Source: Falciphora oryzae
Lineage: Eukaryota; Ascomycota; Sordariomycetes; Magnaporthales; Magnaporthaceae
DNA length: 64,000 nt
Reading direction: 5' to 3'
Assembly: GCA_000733355.1 (NCBI GenBank)
Contig: JNVV01000021.1
Span: 460,480-524,479 of the forward strand
Shown: in pieces, positions 10,964 to 23,200 of the stretch
How positions within the stretch are numbered: position 1 is the first letter of the stretch
How the letters are laid out: every line of letters starts with the position of its first letter
Translations under genes and position numbers: made by a program
Notes under the pieces: model-generated
Told to the model about the DNA's origin: nothing
The model's database searches: none
Seen by the model: only the letters and a program-made list of their open reading frames with translations

Positions 10964-13838
10964 TTAATCCAACCCAATCCACTCCCCATCAGAGTCCTCA
11001 TCCTGAACCTTGACATCATCGACCGAAGCCACGCCGAGATCCTTGTTATCAATCGGCAACAGAAAGTCGCCAGGCGCGGTGATGGCCTTGGCGCCTCCGT
11101 TACCCTTGACCTTGGGCTGACCGAGGAGGTAGTCGACCATGTAGACGTTCTCGTCCGCCAAGCGCCTGATCTCATCACGCATCCTCACCACGGCACGCGC
11201 GACCACGCGGAGCTCCACATCGACTCTGCCGCGGTTGGCCGTTAGCCAGGCGCCGTGCTCGTCGACGAGAGCGCGTATCCAAAGCAGGCAGAACTCGACG
11301 TGTGGCGACTCCTCGGTCTGCGCGGCGACGAACCGCAGCAGCCTGGCCACGTAGACGGTCGGGAACTGGCCAACGACAAGTCCGATGTCTGTGTACGGAA
11401 TCGCCTGGAACACGCGCTTGATCAACCCGGCCTCGTTGAGCCGGAAGGCCATCACCAGCGCCTTAAGGTAGTCTTTCTCCGTCACCAACACCGCCAACGT
11501 CGATGCCGGCGTGATCTCCATGTTAAGGTCAAACGGGTCAAACTGGACGACCTGGTCCAGGCTGTAGATGAGAAGACCCTCGGTTGAAGCGGCGCAAAAG
11601 GCTGTCCCGGCGGGCGAGAATGACACGCCTGAAACCTTGATTTCCGCATGTGTTGACCGGGCAGAAGGGTCGCCGCCGCGCTTGGAGCCAGGTAGAGACT
11701 TGTCCTTACGATCTTCGCGGTCCGACGCCTCCCCTTGTTCGTCCAAAAGCCCTTGCGGTCCAGCCTCTGTCATCAACTTGCTGTTGAGGAACTCCTGTGT
11801 ACCAGATAGCGACAGGTTGACGCTCACGGTGAACTTCTTGAGCAGGACGGTTGTGGTGGTTGAGTATAGGCACAGGTATTTGCTGTTGCCGCCGGCAAGG
11901 AGGCAACTTCCGTCCATGCTGTATTGAATGGCATGGAAGGCCTTTGTCCCTGCCGCGTTGGCCGCTGTCCTCCGATCAGAGATCTTGCGACCACCCGAGA
12001 CGTCGCGGCGGCCGTCAACACCTGAGACCTGCTGGGCCTCGGATACCGACCAGAAGCTGATCTGTCCGTCTAAGGTGGAGACCGCCAGCTGGGACGAGTC
12101 CGGCCTGACCGCCACACTGAGAACATCGGCCTGCAGCTGAAGCGGCTCGCTCGTCTGCGTCCTGTTGAAAATATTCCATATCCTAGCCGTCTTGTCCCAG
12201 CTGCCGCTAACCAAGAGTCCGCCATCAGGGGCGAAAGCCAGGGCCGACACCGGACCCTCATGACCCGAGAGCTGGTCAAGGAGCTGGCCGGTCTGCACGG
12301 ACCAGATATGCACGTCGAACGAGTCGATGGACCCCGCAGCAACAACCTCGCCACTGGGGTCCACGGCCATGCAAGAGAATGATAGCCTCGTGGGTGCCGT
12401 GAATGTGCGGAAATTGCGGTACCTTATCAGGTCCCAGGCACGGATTGACCCATCCAGGCTGGCCGTAAAGAGCACGTTGCCCTTCTTGGCAAACTGACAT
12501 GCGGTCACGCCCGAGGTATGCTCTGTGAAGGTGACGATGCAGAAGCCAGACTCAATATCCCAGACCTTGAGCTTCCCATCGTCAGCGGCGGTGACGATGC
12601 GCTGGCCATCTGGGGAGTATGCCAATGCATTCATCGAGTCGAAGTGCCCTTGCTGCTTGAGGATGTACGACTCGGACTGCCATTCCCACACCAACAACTG
12701 GCCCAGCTTTGACGCGCCGAAAGCAAGCCACTCTCCGCTCTTGTTGATAGTGACGAAATCGATGGCGTTTTGTGATATGCTGAGGGTGTGGATCAGGTTG
12801 AAGTCGGGCATCTCGTAGAGGCCGAAGAGGCCGTTGGAGAAGCCCGCGACCAGAAGACTCGACTCTGGGTGGTATGCCGCGCACTTAAGCGATGCGTTGT
12901 TTTGCATAAAATAGTGCCGCTTGACTATCCTCCAGCGCGCGTCGTCCTCGTCGGCCCCGTCCATATCGTCATCGTCCTTATCAGGGGGTCCGACATACTG
13001 CCAGTCAAAGACAGTGCCGTCCTTACTGACTGTGTATATGGTCTCCTGGTCAAGCGAAAACCAGGCACCAACGATACCCTGCTTGTGACCCGACAGCACT
13101 GTGGGTGTGAAGCCCTCCTCAGCGTTTAAGCTCCATATCCTCGCAGTCTGGTCCTTGGAGGCGCTCAGGAAGAATCGCGAGTCGCGCGACCACTCGATGT
13201 GGCGGACCTCGTCGAAGTGCGCGGCATGGCTGTGGTGGCGCACAAACGGGGCGAACTCGAGGCCGTCCTCGGCACCGGCGGAATCGGGGGTCGAGGGGAC
13301 GTGCCAGACCTCGATCCTGCGGCCAAGACCGACGGCGAAGTGGTGGCCCGAGGGCGAGAAGGCGAGGGCGGTCAAGGGGGAGCGGAAGGAGAAATGGTAC
13401 ACGGCTATGCGCCGGTGCACATTGGTTAAGATGGCATGGCCATCCTCGTCGACGGAGAGGAGGAGGTTCCCGCGCGGAGCTAGGCCTATGCGGGTGATGT
13501 TTTTGCGATGGGAGAAAGGGAGGGTGTATGATTTGTTACTGGTCGGCGCAAGTTAGTGATTCCAGTCCTCGGCAGGGCGCAATGGCCGAGAAAGGGAGGC
13601 CGGGCGCGGGGTTCTCTCACTCGACAAGGTTGAAAACGGTGACCCTGTTTCCGACCGGAGAGAACAAATGGGTTCCGTCGGGGCTGAAGAGGAGGTTGCC
13701 CCGACAGTAAACCGTTCCAAGCAAATTGGAAAACTATGGAGATGTCAGTCAGCTTGCAAGCGACATGAGGTCCAGGTGTGTCGACCTGATTGAGGGCGAC
13801 AGGAAATGCACGCTACAGACCCTGAAATCCGTCTTCAT
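10964..13838 (-). CDS. PWP2: Periodic tryptophan protein 2 (U3 snoRNP/UTP-B component)
   Basis: Pwp2/Utp1 is a tandem WD40 scaffold of the UTP-B complex in the nucleolar 90S pre-ribosome, needed for 18S rRNA processing. Exons are 13838-13821 (MKTDFR only), 13733-13621 and 13538-10964; both introns have good branch sites and keep frame, giving about 901 residues, close to the yeast protein. The N-terminus FSNLLGTVYCRGNLLFSPDG is typical. WD units are visible throughout (IWSL, KVWDIE, RAWDLI, IWNIF), followed by the Utp12-type helical domain and an acidic tail ending DSDGEWIGLD, a hallmark of the family. Divergent from the septin gene. Confidence 0.93.
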
Positions 13839-14448
13839 CGTCACCTCATTGTGCAATATTTTTTGTCTTGGAGAGCAAAAGTTGCAGCTGCGCCGACGGA
13901 GCTTCCTTTCGAATCGCGCTGCGGGTTGGTGGGGCCGCTCTGCGCGCTCCGGTCAATTGACTGGAGCTAAAATTCTGGGATTTTTCTTTTTCTTCTTTTT
14001 TTTTTTTTTTTTTTTCTGACCGCCTGCCGGCTGGAGGAGGGGTCGGCAGATACTTGATCCTGCCCCGGCCACTAGCGCAATTTGAGCCTAGAACGGTTCA
14101 GGGGTTCTCAGGGTGATCACACTGGACCACACGGGACAGGGATGCGTTGCACACCGCAGAGTGAACCCCCCAGAAGTGGCTCGTGCATCGACCCTTTGGA
14201 AATTTGACGCTCCCAATCTCCCCGGCTCCCCTGAAAGCGTGCTCCCGCCTTCCGTTTCAACTGTCAACACCGCTGCACAGGAAGCATTTCGAGAACCCTC
14301 TCCTGCCTCGGACTCCCCAAATTTCATACCTCGCGCGTGTCTCTGGGCTGCTACCTCCACGTCCATTTTGCAGACCACGGCCATCAAGACGACGGCCCGA
14401 ACCGTATTATCTCTTCTGAATCTCTAGCTTCCTCTCTTATTGCCCATC
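13839..14448. promoter_or_regulatory. Divergent promoter region of PWP2 and the septin gene, with a T20 tract
   Basis: 610 bp between the two start codons. A pyrimidine-rich stretch contains an uninterrupted run of 20 T at 13996-14015, a likely nucleosome-poor element. No gene is seen inside. Confidence 0.5.
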
Positions 14449-15840
14449 ATGCCACCGGCCACCACCGAGAGCGCTTCACCGATTGGTATTGCCAATCTGC
14501 CCAACCAGCGGCACAAGATCGTGGCCAAGCGTGGTGCCGCTTTCACAATCATGGTACGAGCCCGCCCGGTGTTCTTGTTTGTCTTTCTAGCTGTGGCGAC
14601 GGCCTTTCTCTAACCGTTGGGCATCCCGCCTCGTATAGGTCGCTGGCGAGTCCGGGCTGGGCAAGACGACCTTCATCAACACCCTGTTCTCCACGACGAT
14701 CAAGAATTATGCCGACCACAAGCGCCGGCACCAGAAGCAGATCGATAAGACTGTGGAGATCGAGATCACCAAGGCCGAGCTGGAGGAGAAGTTCTTCAAG
14801 GGTGGGTGGATGTCCGACTGCATACCGCCCTTGCGCCGGGTTGCGTGAACATCTATGCTAACAGAGCCTTGCCCGCCAGTCCGCTTGACCGTCATCGACA
14901 CCCCCGGGTTCGGCGACTACGTGAACAACAGGGACTCGTGGATGCCCATCATCGAGTTCCTCGACGACCAGCACGAGTCCTACATGTTGCAGGAGCAGCA
15001 GCCCCGCCGCCAGGACAAGATCGACCTCCGCGTCCATGCTTGCCTGTACTTTATCCGCCCGACCGGGCACACCCTGAAGCCTCTCGATATCGAGGTTATG
15101 AAGCGCCTTTGCTCAAGGGTCAACCTTATCCCTGTTATTGCCAAGGCCGACACCCTCAGCCCTGCCGACCTCGCTAGGTTCAAGCAACGCGTAAGGCTCT
15201 CGCTCTCGCCCCGTGGTCCTCCAAGTTTTGTGTATGTGGCAGGCTAACATTTGCTTCACAGATCCGAGCTGTCATTGAGGCCCAGAGCATCAAGATCTAC
15301 CAGCCCCCTATCGAGGAGGACGACGAGGCGGCAGCCCAGCACGCCCGCAGCCTGATGGCCGCCATGCCCTTCGCCGTGATCGGATCCGAGAAGGACGTCA
15401 AGACGGGCGACGGCCGGATCGTCAAGGGCCGCCAGTACTCTTGGGGTGTTGCTGAGGTGGAGAACGAGGACCACTGCGACTTTAAGAAGCTGCGGTCGAT
15501 CCTGATCCGCACCCACATGCTCGATCTTATCCACACGACTGAGGAGCTGCACTACGAGGCCTACCGCGCCCAGCAGATGGAGACGCGCAAGTTCGGCGAG
15601 GCCAGGCCCCGCAAGCTTGATAACCCCAAGTTCAAGGAGGAGGAGGAGGCTCTGCGCAAGCGCTTCACCGAGCAGGTCAAGATCGAGGAGCAGCGCTTCA
15701 GGCAATGGGAGCAGAAGCTCATCGCCGAGCGCGATCGCCTCAACAAGGATCTGGAGCACACCCATGCCACCATCAAGCAGCTCGAGGGCGAGTTGGAGGG
15801 CATGCAGAGCACTGCCAACCGCTCGCACGGCCGCCGCTAG
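14449..15840 (+). CDS. CDC12: Septin, Cdc12/AspC class
   Basis: Septins are GTP-binding proteins that assemble into filaments and rings at septa and growing tips. Four exons, 14449-14553, 14639-14801, 14880-15190 and 15262-15840, give 385 residues. Seen: PIGIANLPNQRHKIV before the G domain, P-loop GESGLGKTT, switch DTPGFGDYVN, AKADT (G4), the septin unique element and a C-terminal coiled coil (roughly residues 310-375). The order and wording (VGISNLPNQRYKIV in yeast Cdc12) point to the Cdc12/AspC group rather than Cdc3, Cdc10 or Cdc11. All introns are phase-consistent. Confidence 0.92.
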
Positions 15841-16602
15841 ATCTAGTCGACAATGCTTGGTTATTCCAGCATGCCCGTGCGTGGATCTTTGTGGCAGGAT
15901 GCACTTGGCGACGCTATACCCCGCCGTTCGCTCCGTCGTTCGGCCCGCCGTCGCTTGGATGCTCAGCCATGGAGCAGTCCCAATCGATCAATGCTTATAC
16001 AGGGCCCTGCCGTGAGGTGATGGTCCAAGCGTGCAGGCGAGTTACTCAAGCCGGGATGTGCTGGCCTCTTCCAATGCTGCCAGATGGATATATATGTCGA
16101 CCTGGGTTTTCCTCTTGATTTCCGGATTCTCTGGCTTATCTCCCGGCCGAGCATGGGAACGGATAGAGGAAGGCGTGGTTTGAAAATGATTCCCCGTTGT
16201 GGATGGATGGAAGGAACCGCAGGGTGGTTGGACGGTTCGTGGCTCGGACACTTTTTGTTTCTTTTCTTCCCGGTGTGAGATTTTGTTCTCGACACGACAC
16301 CTGTTTTTCCATCCCCAAGTCTTAGTCGCGATGTAATTCAGCCTTTCTTTTATGATACCAGTATAATGGAGAATGGCTGTTCAGTTTAATAATACTCACT
16401 CCAAAAAAAAAGGGACCGCATGATTGAGTGCGCCATACAAACATGAAGGGAACCAATTGCATTCCCCGACTCGCGCCGACAACGACTCCATATACACGGC
16501 GAAAACAATGATAAGAAAAAGGGTATCAACCACACATTTTTAAACAGTTTCTCTCCCTCAATGTACAACATACAGGCTCCCCAGGCCTCCGTGGTGCTTC
16601 CA
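15841..16602. other. Convergent 3' region between septin and kinase genes
   Basis: No coding sequence recognised. Probably holds both 3' untranslated regions. Confidence 0.5.
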
Positions 16603-18316
16603 CTATACGGCGTCCATGCTGGCCCTGGTGGTGAGCTGCTCGTTCTTGTTCCCCAGCTTGGAGATCTGGAGGAACACGTCCACGCCATAGCCTTCCAGAC
16701 TGTGCAGCTCGAGACTGCCCGCCCAGTACTCGGCGTAGACGCGGCTGAGCGGCAGGCCGATGCCCAGCCTCAGGTTCGGTGGCCTGGACGAGAGCGACGA
16801 CAGGGACGACGTGGTGCCCGAGTGGGCTTGGTCGTTCTGCTCTGGCCGGTGGTAGTTGTAGTCTGCCTCGACGCGCACCTCCTGCAGCGTGGCCGACAGC
16901 TTGGGCACCTTCCCCAAATTCCCTAGAAGCCGCTCGCTGTGGGGCCCCTTGCTGAAGGACCACAGGTAGGGGAGCATGTCGCGCGGGATGCCGCCGCCCT
17001 GGTCCGATACGCGGACGATGACGTGCTGCGACGACTCGCAGATCGTGACCTCGATAGGCGGCGGCTGCGCCTGTGGTGGCTGCTGCTTCTTGGCGGCGCG
17101 CTCGACGACGGCGTCGACGCTGTTGCGCAGCAGCTCGCCGACGATGTACTCGAGGTGGCTGAGGATGAAGGGGAAGCTCGCGCCCAGGTCGCCCTCGATC
17201 TGGATCTCGGGCAGCGCCACGTCGGGCCCGTGGGCGGAGCGGGCGAGCTCCTTGACGGCGGCGCCGCACCGCTCAACGACGTCCTTTGCGACGCACTTGA
17301 CCAGCACGTTGCCGACGAAGTCGGGCTCGGGCGGTGAGGAGGAGGCGGATGAGGAGTGGTGATGGTGGTGGCGGTGTTGGTGATGGCGATGCCCCTTGCT
17401 GAAGCCGTCGGTCAGGGCGAGGTGCTGTTCTGCGATGACGCGGCGGGATATCCTCTGCGAAGTTGCGTGTTAGGCTGTGTTGTCCCCCTCACGCACACCC
17501 TTGCGTCTGGTTCTGGCTTACAGATTGCAAGATCCTATTCATAAACTTATTCAATTCATCCTGATCCATGAGCGCGCTGCTTTCCAGCACCCCCATGGCA
17601 AGCTTGGGGATGACGGTCAAGTGCGTCTTGAGCATCTGGCTGATAATCTTGCAGAAGTTCTCATTGTCCTCCAGGGTCTTGATCTCCTTGACCTTGCGGA
17701 AGGTATCAAATGCGTTCCAGTACATGTTGTACACCTCGGCGATGTGAGGATTAGACACCACCATGTACGGAAGCAGCTGCATGTCCCTTATCCTGTGCGA
17801 TAGTCTGGACAGGGCCGGCGTGCCATGTCAGTTCTGCCCGCAGGGACCCCGTATACCTAAGTGCGAGTGTCTTCGAGCCGGCAGCAGCCACGGGCTTCTT
17901 TCGTACCTTGTCGGGAGCTCGGTGCGCACATAGTTTGCGGAGCTGAGCAGGCGCGGCTCGGTCAGGGAGCGGCCGAAGAACATGAGCTGGCGCAGGCTGA
18001 CGGGGCGGGCCTCCTTTGCTACCCATCTTTGCAGCACACTCGCCACGTGAGCCCAGGAACGCTGCAAGACAACATCCCCGAAGCCGTCACCGCCACCGGG
18101 CTGCACGGCTGCATGGTTAGAGAAATAACGGCAGGCCGGGGAGACGCACTCGTCAAGGGCAGACAGCGGCCTCCACGACGGGGGGCCGTTGGCTATCGTG
18201 CGCGGCTGTCCGGCGCCGCGGGAGCAGGTAGTGCAGCGGGGCGCCGATGCCGCAGCTGGGCGGGCTGCCAGGCTACGCGCTGCCGCGCCGCAATTGGGTG
18301 GTCTCAGCGCTCTCAT
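16603..18316 (-). CDS. Mitochondrial PDK/BCKDK-family protein kinase
   Basis: Kinases of this family phosphorylate and switch off pyruvate or branched-chain 2-oxoacid dehydrogenase in the mitochondrial matrix. Exons 18316-17907, 17804-17522 and 17454-16603 give 514 residues. Seen: an Arg/Ala-rich, acid-poor N-terminus (mitochondrial import), the helical domain (RLSHRIRDMQLLPYMVVSNP), H-box-like RISRRVIAEQHLAL, N-box ELLRNSVDA, G1 box SDQGGGIPRD and the end block GLPLSRVYAEYWAGSLEL. Between H-box and N-box lies a His/Ser-rich insert (GHRHHQHRHHHHHSSSASSS). Sequence alone does not separate Pkp1-like from Pkp2-like members. The ATG at 18316 was chosen because the upstream open frame has no ATG. 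Confidence 0.88.
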
Positions 18317-20299
18317 GGCACAGGGTCGACACCTGAAGGTAGATGACAGAAAATCGATAAAAGAAGTGAGGATCTTCCTACACACAGCAGGGCCTCGACG
18401 TCATAGAGAGTTACGCGCGTCCATCCGGAGATTTACAATGGAAAAGGGGTTGAAAAAAAGACGAGGAGCGCGAGTCCAGACAGGGGTGATGGGGAGAGGG
18501 TCGCATGTGAGAAACCGCGACCTCGATAAATTCCCTCGCAGGTGTAAGTCAGGTCTGAGGGAGGCGACTCTCGCTCAGCTACACCCTTGGTGGTTGTTGG
18601 CACAGCTGAAGCTTTGGCTGTCAGGGGTTACCCCACAATTTCACAGAGCTTCAGGCGGGGCGACACGGTTCAATGGGGCCATTTGATACCCACCGCGTTG
18701 ACATGCCATCGGCAGAGCGACGTTCATCAGGCCACAGCGAAACTTGAAGCCCGACTAGTCTGCTGTATCTTTGGTTCCTCTGTGAGTTAGGTTCCCTCTC
18801 ACTTCGCGCAGCTCAGTCTTTTCAGGCCGGCGAGGGCTGCTTTCCATTGGTCATACAAGTTGCGCCTGTGGGAGAGGAAGCTAACCATGACAAGCCAAGG
18901 TGTCTAAGAGGTCGACAGAGCCTATCAGACGTGTCACATAAGCCTTTCAGACTGTATGCACCTCTTGAGGAAGTTCAGGGGGTGAGATTCATCGCGGAGA
19001 GGTCTTGGCAGACGAGACAAGCTAGGAGAAAACTAGTAAATACTACCTAGGAGGTTAGGAAACAAGGAAACAGAAAGCGGACAGAGGAAACGTGTAGGAA
19101 ACTTGCTGCTTCCTCGTGCTGCATACGGGTCGACACAAGCCTCAGCTGGGCTCAGAACCTTGTTCTCTGGTCTGACAAGCTGGGCGACCAGTTCTGGGCA
19201 GGTTTTGGCGGTGTCATCGATCTGAACGTGGACGAACCAGGAATCAACCTAGCATGAGTAACTTATTTAGAGTCCGCCAACTCAATGTATTAATCTTTTG
19301 GTCAGAGGGAATCCGAGATGGCACCAGGAAAGATGCGAAGGCGCTTGACTGGAAGGGAACCAACCGAAATGGGTGAATTCATGATACTTCGTCATTGACC
19401 CAAAGGGGCGGGCAGCATCGCATTTCGGAATCAGGTGCCAGGCGAGCCATCGTCCAGGGCCCAGTTTCCTTAGGTGAAGTGAAGTGGCAAGCCAGGCGAG
19501 AGCATTGAACCTCAGCCGCGGTTCACTCGACCCTTGCTGTGGTGAGAGGGCGATGTCAAAGGAGCAGAAACGTCATTGGGAGGGGCCGGGCGCAGTTGGG
19601 GACTGTGGAGCGATCAAGTGGTGGCGGCACAGGGCTTGAGGTCGAGGTATGTTATGTGCCTCGTCATTCTCTGGCATTCTGTTTGGTGATAGGCGTGACT
19701 GGCGGCCGGTCTGACCGTGGGGGCATTGGCCCGCATTAAGTGGGCTTCACCACAGGCACAGGCAATGTGAGGTCCTTCCTCGCCCTCGGGTACACCAAGT
19801 GCCCGCATCCCCCGCTCTTTCAGCACAGCCCAGAGCAAAGCAGGCGAGAACCTTTTGCTGCCACGCCGCGACTGAGCCTAAGGCTAAGCCTGCCTTGTCT
19901 GCCTGTACCTACCGTGACCTCCGGCCTCCGCACGACTGCTGCATGGATGCGCAAGAGTTCTGTGTGCCCGTGCCCCTGCTGCCTTCCTGCCAAACTCCAC
20001 TCGCAAATTTGTGAACACAACGCAAAGCGGGCGACGGCCACGACCACCTGCCTCACAACTTCCGCCGCCCAACACCGACTTTGGCTTACAAAAGTAAAAA
20101 AAAAATCTAAATCCCAGGAGCGGCCACGCAGCCTGCCGCCTCCATATCTTCACCCCTCCGCCGCCGGCCCTCGCCGAGACAGGCCCTCGCTCGACACCGG
20201 CTCTGACCTAGCTTCGCAGGGTGGGCTCTTTCCAGCGAGCGTCCTCGCTCCCCGCGCGTCGCCTTGCCGAAACCACGACTGTCGTCACCAGCCGCCACC
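18317..20299. promoter_or_regulatory. Long divergent upstream region of the kinase and UBP15 genes
   Basis: About 2 kb without recognisable coding sequence. Open frames such as 19740-20306 (+) lack protein character. The right part (about 19750-20300) is pyrimidine/CT-rich and is probably the UBP15 promoter and leader. Confidence 0.45.
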
Positions 20300-23200
20300 A
20301 TGGTAAGTTTGTTCCGCCGACAAGCGCCGCCGCCGCTCTCTCCTTGCCGTGCGACTCTCGCTGCCCAATCGATCTCGCCAACGCCTTCCGCTCCCCGCCT
20401 CGTCTCCCCCGCTGCCCTTTTCTCGCTGCCAAGAAGCTTGCACGCAACCAAGCCAGGCCAGCCTCATCCGTCCCACCAAACCTGGGTCATCTCTGCTCGA
20501 CTTCACCAGCAGCCGGCCCTCGCCCGCCACCACACCTTATCCCTCCAAACACCCCAAGAGCGTTCCTCTCTTGAACATGCCGCAGCTTGGTCTGCTGAAA
20601 ACGCTCAGCAGAATCTCCAGACTCGTCCCCGCGCAGCTTGGCGCTCGCGTTGTCGCCCTTGCTAACTAGTATCGCCGGGCCCAGAATCAGACCCCTGACT
20701 CCCCCAACGCCATGATGGTGGATAGCGTCGATCACGTCGTCGAGGCAAACGGCGTCCTGGACAAGGACACCGTGACCGAGATCACCCCCGATACACTCAC
20801 CGAGGAGCTACCAGCGCCGCCGCTGGCCACCGACTGTGCGTCCTCCGATATCCTGGGGAAGAGGGGAAACAGAACAAGAAGGAGGAACCGGCGGTGGCAT
20901 TCTGCATGGTGCATAGCTGACGGACCTTGTGTGCACAGTCGAGGCCATAAAAAACGAGGTCCTCATCCCTCTTGTCGAGCAGCCCCGTGCGCTCGAGGAT
21001 GTCTACCACACATGGGAGATCGAGGCCTACAGGAGCTTGCCAAAGAAGGACCACGGCCCTATCTTCACAGCAGGCGGCTACCCCTGGTATGAAGTGATGC
21101 TCTCGCGTCCCCGCCCCACCGGCACATACGTTTGCGACAGAAATTGCTGACACGTGCGTTCAGGCGCATTCTCATATTCCCCCAAGGTAACAACACGTCG
21201 CACGCCTCCATCTACCTCGAGCATGGCTTCGACCCGAGCGACATTCCAGAGGACTGGAGCTGCTGCGTGCAGTTCTCGCTGGTGCTTTGGAACCCCAACG
21301 ACCCCTCCATATATACCCACCATACGGCCCACCACAGGTTCACCAAGGAGGAGGGCGACTGGGGCTTTACTAGGTTTCTGGAGTTGAACAAGATGTTCAA
21401 CGTTCCCTACGAGGATGCCGACCGCCCCATGGTGGAGGATGACCGTGTCAACATCACGGCCTACGTCAGGATCGTCGAGGACGAGACTGGCGTTCTGTGG
21501 CACAACTTCACCAATTACGACTCGAAGAAGGAGACCGGATATGTTGGGCTCAAGAATCAGGGCGCCACCTGCTACCTGAACTCGCTATTGCAGTCTCTTT
21601 ACTTCACCAACGCCTTCCGCAAAGCCATCTACCAGATCCCGACACAGCAAGAAGAGAGCATGAGTAACAGCGCATACACCTTGCAACGGCTCTTCTACCA
21701 GCTCCAGACCTCCAACGGTGCAGTCGGCACGGCCGAGCTGACCAAGTCGTTTGGCTGGGAGACACGTCACATATTCGAGCAACAGGACGTGCAGGAGCTG
21801 TCGCGGAAGCTGATGGAGCGCATGGAAGAGAAGATGAAGGGCACCGAGGCCGAAAACGTGCTCCCCAAGCTTTTCTGCGGCAAGATCAAGACGTACATAT
21901 CTTGCATCCACGTCAACTACGAGTCCAGTCGAGTCGAAGACTTTTGGGACGTCCAACTCAATGTCAGTAAGATGGGTAACCTGCTAAACAGCTTCAAGGA
22001 CTACATCTCGGTCGAGAAGATGGAGGGCGAGAACAAGTACTTCGCTGGAGATGAGCACAAGTTGCAAGAGGCAAACAAGGGTGTCATCTTCACCTCGTTC
22101 CCCGACGTGCTCCATCTGCAGCTCAAGCGCTTCGAGTACGACTTCACCAAGGACGCCATGACCAAGGTCAACGACCGCTACGAGTTCCCCGAGGTCTTTG
22201 ATGCCGCCCCATTTCTCTCGGAGGATTCGGATAAGTCCGAACCCTGGACGTACCAGCTGCACGGTGTGCTGGTTCACAGCGGCGACCTCAACGCCGGTCA
22301 CTACTACGCCTTCCTGAAGCCGAACAAGGACGGATGGTTCTACAAGTACGACGACGACAAGGTGACGAAAGCGACGATGAGGGAAGTCCTCGAGGACAAC
22401 TTCGGAGGCCCCTTCCAGTATCCCAACGGCTTCAAGCCGCCTGCCACTAAGAAGGTGATGATGCGGCCCAACAGCGCATACATGTTGGTTTACATCCGGC
22501 AGTCTCGCGTCGACGACATTTTGACGCCGGTCACGCAAGCAGATATGCCCCAGCATATCCGTAAGTCGACTATGCTATCACGCGGTGGTTCCGTTATTGT
22601 GTGGTTACTAACACGACAACAGAAACCCGATTCGAGGAGGAAGCGGCTGCGAAGGAGGCTAAGCGCAAGGAGAGGGAAGAGCAGCATCTGTACCGATGGA
22701 TAAAGGCTGTCACTTCGGACACGTTCCGCGCCCACGGCGGGTTTGACATGACCAGTTTCGACATCACGCCCAACCAGACTCAGGAACCCAATCCCGCAGC
22801 TCCGCGACTGTACAAGCAATTCCGCACCGCGTCAATGAAGGACGTAACTGAGGCCATCGCCAAGGACCTTGGTCACGAGCCAGAGAGGGTGAGACTGTGG
22901 ATCATGGTCAACCGCCAGAACAAGACGATCCGACCCGACCAGCCGATCATGGATCTCCGGCCTAGTTTGGAGGACACATGGAGCAGGGCTTCGTCGATTC
23001 ACAGGGACGAGGCCCTACGCGTGTGGGTTGAGGTCGCCGAGGATGTCAGCGAGAGCGGCGAGGTCATATGGCCGACCTACCAGGGACAGTCGCCTAACGG
23101 AGTCATTGTCAAGAACGACCTGATCCTGCTGTTCTTGAAGTACTTCGACGTCGAGACACAGACGCTGAGTGGGCTGGGCTACACATATGTCAGCAAGGAG

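Noticed and set aside
20321..20669. Frames in the UBP15 5' region (for example 20349-20669)
   Set aside because: They fall inside the proposed first intron; composition is Pro/Ser/Arg from CT-rich leader sequence.
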